Source: Desulfovibrio sp. (GTDB taxonomy: Bacteria > Desulfobacterota > Desulfovibrionia > Desulfovibrionales > Desulfovibrionaceae). Taken from it: 9,405 nucleotides of DNA. Shown in pieces: positions 6,095 to 9,405 of the stretch (position 1 is its first letter; each line of letters opens with the position of its first letter). The position numbers and the translations under genes are program-made. The notes under the pieces are model-generated. The model worked only from the letters and a program-made list of their open reading frames with translations, was not told where the DNA came from and made no database searches. The stretch covers positions 1 to 9,405 of the forward strand of contig NZ_JAHZAA010000054.1 in assembly GCF_019424165.1 (NCBI RefSeq). Reading direction: 5' to 3'.

Positions 6095-6340
6095 ATGGAA
6101 CTTCTGGAAAAGCTTGAGACGCAAGTTGCGGCTCTTCTGGCCAGGCTTGACCGCCTTCGGGCGGAAAACGAGCGCGTCAGCGCCGAGTCTGCCGCTTTGG
6201 GGGAGGAAAAGGCCGCCCTGGAAGATGAAAACCACAGGCTGCGCGAAGCGCTTGAAAATGAAGAGCAGCTGCGTGCCCAGGCGCTCAAACGCATTGACGC
6301 CGTGTTGCGCAACATTCAGGAGCATGACAGCGTAGAGTAG
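6095..6340 (+). CDS. ZapB-like short coiled-coil cell-division protein
   Basis: This 81-residue protein is almost wholly one predicted coiled coil. It starts with MELLEKLETQVAALLARLDR, followed by heptads rich in Leu, Ala, Glu and Arg. It has the form of the small coiled-coil proteins encoded next to zapA, ZapB and the TIGR02449 type, which link ZapA-FtsZ assemblies at the division site. The assignment rests on length, composition and neighbourhood rather than on unique motifs. The start is uncertain. The ATG at 6095 fits the family start but has only an AGG one base away. An in-frame GTG at 6074 has AAGGG at 6065-6069 and would add seven residues. zapA starts six bases after the stop codon, so the two are translationally close. 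Confidence 0.75.
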   Translation: MELLEKLETQVAALLARLDRLRAENERVSAESAALGEEKAALEDENHRLREALENEEQLRAQALKRIDAVLRNIQEHDSVE

Positions 6341-6346
6341 GTTTTT

Positions 6347-6619
6347 GTGAATCAGGAAGCTATCAACCTTACCGTTCTTGGACTGAGCATAGCCTTCAAG
6401 CCCGGCGCAGATATGGACCGCGTGCAGGAAGCTGTGAGGCTCGTAGAAGAACGGTTTACTGACCAGAAGCTGAGGTTCCATGGAGGGCAGACCAAGGATA
6501 TTCTGCTGACCTTTATGGCCCTTGGACTGGCGGATGATTTGTTGCAATCGCAAAAAGAGCTGGCAGGCGTGCAAGATCGCATAGCTGCCATGCTTTCCAA
6601 GATAGAGGGATCTGTTTAG
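6347..6619 (+). CDS. zapA: Cell division protein ZapA
   Basis: This 90-residue protein fits ZapA, a cytosolic FtsZ-binding protein that cross-links and stabilises the Z ring. The N-terminal globular part has the typical strand INLTVLGLSIAFKPGAD followed by a helix with VRLVEERF. The central ILLTFMALGLADDLL is close to the family's conserved I..ALNI.hEL region. The C-terminal helix (about 64-90) is the coiled coil used for tetramer formation. Translation starts at GTG (6347), six bases after the zapB-like stop codon, with AGAGTAGG overlapping that stop codon as the likely ribosome site. The pair forms one operon. Its stop codon lies inside a perfect hairpin, and the probable 6S RNA follows, an arrangement seen in many proteobacteria (zapA-ssrS). 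Confidence 0.9.
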   Translation: MNQEAINLTVLGLSIAFKPGADMDRVQEAVRLVEERFTDQKLRFHGGQTKDILLTFMALGLADDLLQSQKELAGVQDRIAAMLSKIEGSV

Positions 6620-6624
6620 ATCCC
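6607..6624 (+). other. Perfect hairpin containing the zapA stop codon
   Basis: GGGATCT (6607-6613) pairs with AGATCCC (6618-6624), seven pairs with a GTTT loop. The stop codon TAG (6617-6619) lies in it. No T-run follows. It could mark an mRNA 3' end or a processing site between zapA and the 6S RNA. Confidence 0.5.
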
Positions 6625-6655
6625 GAGGGCGCTTCCCTGGGGGGCGCGTGATTTA

Positions 6656-6800
6656 TGCCTCGGTGCTAACCTGACAAGTATGTTAAAGGGAGTTGTCTCT
6701 GTCCTCAGTGTGCATGCCCGGCCACGACCGGGACGCCTGAAGGGGACATACTGGCTCCCGACCTGGTTATCCAGGTTCTGTACCGCACGCATGACACGGC
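6656..6800 (+). ncRNA. ssrS: Probable 6S RNA
   Basis: 6S RNA binds the sigma-70 RNA polymerase holoenzyme by imitating an open promoter and lowers transcription in slow growth. Location right after zapA is the classical one. The sequence folds into the expected rod. The lower stem pairs CGGT (6661-6664) with ACCG (6782-6785) and AACCTG (6668-6673) with CAGGTT (6772-6777). A terminal arm pairs TGTCC-TCAG (6700-6708) with CTGA-(AGG)-GGACA (6737-6748), capped by CCCGG-CCACGA-CCGGG (6717-6732). The central bubble lies between them. A small hairpin ACCTGG-TTAT-CCAGGT (6761-6776) in the 3' strand of the bubble competes with the lower stem, as described for 6S RNAs. The ends are approximate; no strong promoter of its own was found, only a weak TTTATG-like -10 near 6652. 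The identification is from structure and context, without a database search. Confidence 0.7.
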
Positions 6801-6801
6801 T

Positions 6802-7032
6802 CTCTGGGGAAAGCCGCTTTCAGAAACAGAGCAGTTTGGGTTCCGGCTTCCGCGTTGGGGTCTTCACTTCTTTTTTGCAACACCATCCATGTTGCCGCGC
6901 CTGCGGCACCCAGCCAGGGTTTCAGCAGCCCTTTGGGCTAAATTGCTACGGCGGCACGTAACGGGCTGCCGGTGTTCGCCGGGCGGGCTCTTTCAGGGCC
7001 GGTCCCGTATTGATAAAAGAGAGGCTGGATTC
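6802..7032 (+). other. Structured intergenic stretch: 6S RNA 3' flank and rny leader
   Basis: No credible gene. A hairpin CTCTG..GAAAG-CCG-CTTTC..CAGAG (6802-6831) follows the 6S core and may define its 3' end. A T6 run is at 6871-6876. Further small stems are GCAAC/GTTGC (6877-6894), TGCCGC-GCCT-GCGGCA (6892-6907) and AGCCC/GGGCT near 6926-6938. I cannot identify a clear promoter for rny here, so rny may be read through from zapA and ssrS or use a non-standard promoter in this stretch. Confidence 0.5.
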
Positions 7033-8592
7033 ATGGACCCATTAGTTATAGCGGCGCTGCTCGCGTCTGTGGTGCTGGGGGCGGCACTGGGAGCGGTGGT
7101 GTGCAAACGGTCTACAACCAAGCGTATCGGCGACGCCGATGACCTGGCCAAGCGCATTGTGGCCGAGGCCCGCAAGGAAGCGCAGGCACAGAAAAAAGAA
7201 ATTTTGCTCCAGGGACAGGACGACCTGTTCAACCAGAAGCGCGAGCTGGAAAATGAATTCAAGGAGCGCGAGCGCGAGGTCAAGACTCGCGAGCGCAAGC
7301 TTGAGGAAATGGGCGGGCGCCTTGAGGAAAAGCTTGAAAAAGCCACCGCCAAGGAGCACGAACTGCTCGCTTCGGAAAAAGACCTGGCCCGTAAAGAACG
7401 GCAGCTTTCAGAAACAGAAATGTTCCTGCAAACCCGCATTGAGGAGCAGGAGCAGCGCCTGGCGCAGATTTCGGGCTTTACTGCTGAAGAAGCCAAGGCG
7501 CAGCTTTTTATGGAAGTGGAGGCGAAGACGCGGCACGAATCGGCCAAAATGATCCGGCAGATCGAAATGGAAGCCCGCGAAACCGCAGACCGCAAAGCCA
7601 AGGAAATTCTCTGTAACGTCATTCAGCGCTATGCGGGCGACTATGTGAACGAGCAAACCGTCACTGCCGTCACCCTGCCCAGCGAAGATATGAAAGGCCG
7701 CATCATTGGCCGCGAAGGGCGCAATATCCGCGCTCTCGAGTCTGCCACCGGTGTGGATCTCATCATTGACGATACCCCTGAAACAGTCATTCTTTCCGCC
7801 TACAGCCCGTTGCGTCGCCAGGTCGCCAAAATGGCGCTGGAACGCCTTATTCAGGACGGACGCATCCACCCCGCGCGCATTGAAGATATTGTTCAGAAGT
7901 GCGAGCAGGAACTGGATGCCCAGGTACGCGAAGTGGGTGAACAGGCTACTTTCGATGCAGGTGTGCACGGCATACATCCTGAAATCGTTCGCCTTCTCGG
8001 CCAGTTGCGCTACCGGACCTCCTTTACGCAAAATGTGCTGCAGCATTCGCTTGAGGTGTCGGCCCTGTGTGGCATGATGGCGGCAGAGCTTGGCATGGAC
8101 GTGAAGAAAGCCAAGCGCGCCGGATTGCTGCATGACATAGGCAAGGCCGTGGACCACGAGGTCGAAGGGCCGCACGCCCTTATTGGCGCGGATCTGGCGA
8201 AGAAGTACAACGAAAGCCAGGAAATCATCCATGCCATCGCCGCCCACCACGAAGACCAGCGCCCCTCAACGGCCCTGGCCGTGCTGGTACAGGCTGCGGA
8301 TTCCATTTCCGGTGCACGCCCCGGCGCGCGCAAGGAACTGCTGGAAAACTATGTGAAGCGGCTGGAAGACCTGGAGGGCATCGCCACCAGTTTTGATGGC
8401 GTCAGCAAGGCTTACGCCATTCAGGCCGGACGTGAAATCCGCGTGATGGTTAACTCCGATCAGGTTGATGACGATACGACCTATATCCTTTGCAAGGATA
8501 TAGCTGAAAAAATTGAAAAAAATCTGACATATCCCGGGCAGATCCGCGTAACGGTGATTCGTGAGCGGCGCGCCGTGGGCCTTGCCAAGTAG
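7033..8592 (+). CDS. rny: Ribonuclease Y
   Basis: RNase Y is a membrane-anchored endoribonuclease that starts mRNA decay. The 519-residue length fits the family. There is one N-terminal membrane helix (about 4-24) and a long charged coiled coil (about 35-195). Next come a KH RNA-binding domain with GRIIGREGRNIRALE (222-236) and an HD domain. His338 (LQHSLEV), the His367-Asp368 pair in GLLHDIGKAVDHE and AADSISGARPGAR (421-433) hold the metal site. A conserved C-terminal domain follows. The frame is open upstream to 6889, but the ATG at 7033 gives the correct anchor start and has GAGAGG at a normal distance. The UPF0126-type gene follows after 35 bp in the same direction. RNase Y is best known from Firmicutes but occurs in Desulfovibrio-like bacteria as well. 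All key residues are intact. Confidence 0.96.
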   Translation: MDPLVIAALLASVVLGAALGAVVCKRSTTKRIGDADDLAKRIVAEARKEAQAQKKEILLQGQDDLFNQKRELENEFKEREREVKTRERKLEEMGGRLEEKLEKATAKEHELLASEKDLARKERQLSETEMFLQTRIEEQEQRLAQISGFTAEEAKAQLFMEVEAKTRHESAKMIRQIEMEARETADRKAKEILCNVIQRYAGDYVNEQTVTAVTLPSEDMKGRIIGREGRNIRALESATGVDLIIDDTPETVILSAYSPLRRQVAKMALERLIQDGRIHPARIEDIVQKCEQELDAQVREVGEQATFDAGVHGIHPEIVRLLGQLRYRTSFTQNVLQHSLEVSALCGMMAAELGMDVKKAKRAGLLHDIGKAVDHEVEGPHALIGADLAKKYNESQEIIHAIAAHHEDQRPSTALAVLVQAADSISGARPGARKELLENYVKRLEDLEGIATSFDGVSKAYAIQAGREIRVMVNSDQVDDDTTYILCKDIAEKIEKNLTYPGQIRVTVIRERRAVGLAK

Positions 8593-8627
8593 GCAGGGCG
8601 GCACGGGGCCGGGCCGGATATACGGCT

Positions 8628-9230
8628 ATGATGCAAGACCCCCTTCTATATGTATTTGATCTGGCGGCCAGCTTTATGCTGGCCGCCGCCGCATCTTGCC
8701 GGGCGCGCAACGGCGGAGCGCACTTCAGCGGTGCGGCGGTTCTGGCCTGTCTGGCCGGGCTGGCCGCGCCGCTTTTGCGTGATGCCCTGCTGGGGCATCC
8801 CGTCCTGGCGCTGAACAGGGGAGATTACCTGGCTGCGGCCGTGGCCGGCGCGGTGGCCGGAACCCTGGCTGCGCGTCTGGGCCATGCATGGCGGGCGTTT
8901 TACTGGCTGGACAGCCTGGGGTTGGGACTGGCTGCCGGGGTAGGGGGCGTGCGTGGCGCGGTTTTCGGTCTGGGCGTTGTGGGCTGCCTTGTTCTGGGGG
9001 TACTGACGGCACTGGCCGGGGGGTTGGTGCGGGATGTGGCCCTGGGGGACACTGCCCGGCTGGTGGAGGAAGATAGCTACGCTACTGCGGCGGCCCTGGG
9101 CGTTATGCTCGCCCTTGTGGCCCTGCTTTACGGCGGCATGCCGCTGTGGGCGTGCGTGCTTGCGTGCTGTGGGCTGGTACTCGTGCTGCGTTCCTTGCGT
9201 CTGCGTAAGGGTCTTCAGGGCGGCATTTGA
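8628..9230 (+). CDS. UPF0126/TRIC-type membrane protein (putative cation channel or glycine transporter domain)
   Basis: This 200-residue, very hydrophobic protein has about six or seven helices and the two-fold repeat of the UPF0126 family. In this family each half carries a FDLAGTF-like entry helix and a GGG..RD motif. The first half has FDLAASFMLAA (10-20) and AAPLLRDALLG (46-56), where the usual glycines are replaced by AAP. The second half has YWLDSLGLGLAAGVGG (92-107) and ALAGGLVRDVALGD (128-141), close to consensus. Families of this fold are annotated as trimeric intracellular cation (TRIC) channels or Gly_transporter domains; the bacterial role is not settled. Translation may start at either of two adjacent ATGs (8628 or 8631); the ribosome site is weak. 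It probably shares a transcript with rny. An intrinsic terminator overlaps its stop codon. Confidence 0.82.
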   Translation: MMQDPLLYVFDLAASFMLAAAASCRARNGGAHFSGAAVLACLAGLAAPLLRDALLGHPVLALNRGDYLAAAVAGAVAGTLAARLGHAWRAFYWLDSLGLGLAAGVGGVRGAVFGLGVVGCLVLGVLTALAGGLVRDVALGDTARLVEEDSYATAAALGVMLALVALLYGGMPLWACVLACCGLVLVLRSLRLRKGLQGGI

Positions 9231-9258
9231 AGCCGTTTTTTCAGAATTGTTGAAAAAA
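9221..9258 (+). terminator. Terminator of the rny unit, overlapping the last stop codon
   Basis: CGGC (9221-9224) pairs with GCCG (9232-9235) around ATTTGAA, extendable by G-U pairs, and six T follow (9236-9241). The T-run is also the left arm of a second inverted repeat, TTTTTTCA (9236-9243) with TGAAAAAA (9251-9258). The TGA stop codon (9228-9230) lies in the first loop. The second repeat may act in both directions. Confidence 0.65.
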
Positions 9259-9271
9259 ATGTAAATAAGGC

Positions 9272-9300
9272 TTGACTGTTTTGATTTGTTTCACTATCTT
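9272..9300 (+). promoter_or_regulatory. Strong sigma-70-type promoter P1 facing out of the window
   Basis: TTGACT (9272-9277) is followed after 17 bp by TATCTT (9295-9300). An A-rich tract (9253-9268) directly upstream resembles an UP element. A start near 9307 would give a leader that includes the hairpin GGCGA-AGAAAAA-TCGCC (9339-9355). Confidence 0.65.
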
Positions 9301-9372
9301 CTCTTTTCGCGACACGGGAACGGATTGAGCCTGAGCGCGGCGAAGAAAAATCGCCGAACCGGCAAAAAGAAG

Positions 9373-9401
9373 TTGACAGGGTTGCGAAAAGGGAGCATAA
9401 G
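9373..9401 (+). promoter_or_regulatory. Second tandem promoter P2 at the right edge
   Basis: A perfect TTGACA (9373-9378) is followed after 17 bp by CATAAG (9396-9401), four of six matches to TATAAT. The bases after it (CCTC) are GC-rich, as in growth-rate-controlled promoters. Two tandem promoters of this kind suggest a stable-RNA operon or another highly expressed unit beyond the window. Confidence 0.6.
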
Positions 9402-9405
9402 CCTC

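Noticed and set aside
6680..6961. Open reading frame of 93 codons over the 6S region
   Set aside because: It has unusual composition, no ribosome site and overlaps a stretch better explained as 6S RNA and leader.

Overview
The window looks like chromosomal DNA of a GC-rich sulfate-reducing deltaproteobacterium of the Desulfovibrio type. This is inferred from codon usage, from the mix of encoded proteins and from the order zapB-like / zapA / 6S RNA / RNase Y. No marker gene in the window fixes the genus. Most genes are ordinary housekeeping functions. I did not find a defence system, mobile element, CRISPR array or biosynthetic cluster.

Left part (1-1577, minus strand): a truncated gene for a small exported protein of unknown function lies downstream of a gene for an eight-helix membrane protein that I do not recognise. 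The latter seems built from two similar four-helix halves. A 258-bp divergent region (1578-1835) follows. It holds a sigma-70-type promoter, a sigma-54-like -24/-12 element and two palindromes. It faces mntP (manganese efflux), which is followed at 79 bp by a two-cysteine OsmC-family peroxidase. Hairpins downstream of the OsmC gene probably end this unit.

Middle (3139-5838): a family 2 glycosyltransferase without membrane segments, then a 237-bp gap with strong inverted repeats, then glmU. GlmU makes UDP-GlcNAc, the precursor of peptidoglycan, lipid A and many glycans.

Right part (5839-9230): after a hairpin-rich gap and a very clear intrinsic terminator comes a cell-division pair, a ZapB-like coiled-coil protein and ZapA. 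A likely 6S RNA follows, then a structured leader, then rny (RNase Y) and a UPF0126/TRIC-type membrane protein. A terminator overlaps the last stop codon. The window ends in two promoters in tandem, both with 17-bp spacers and one with an A-rich upstream tract. These face out of the window and look like those of a stable-RNA operon or another strongly expressed unit.

The parts that deserve a second look are mostly non-coding: the mntP control region, the gap before glmU, the gap before zapB, the 6S locus and the right-edge promoter pair.
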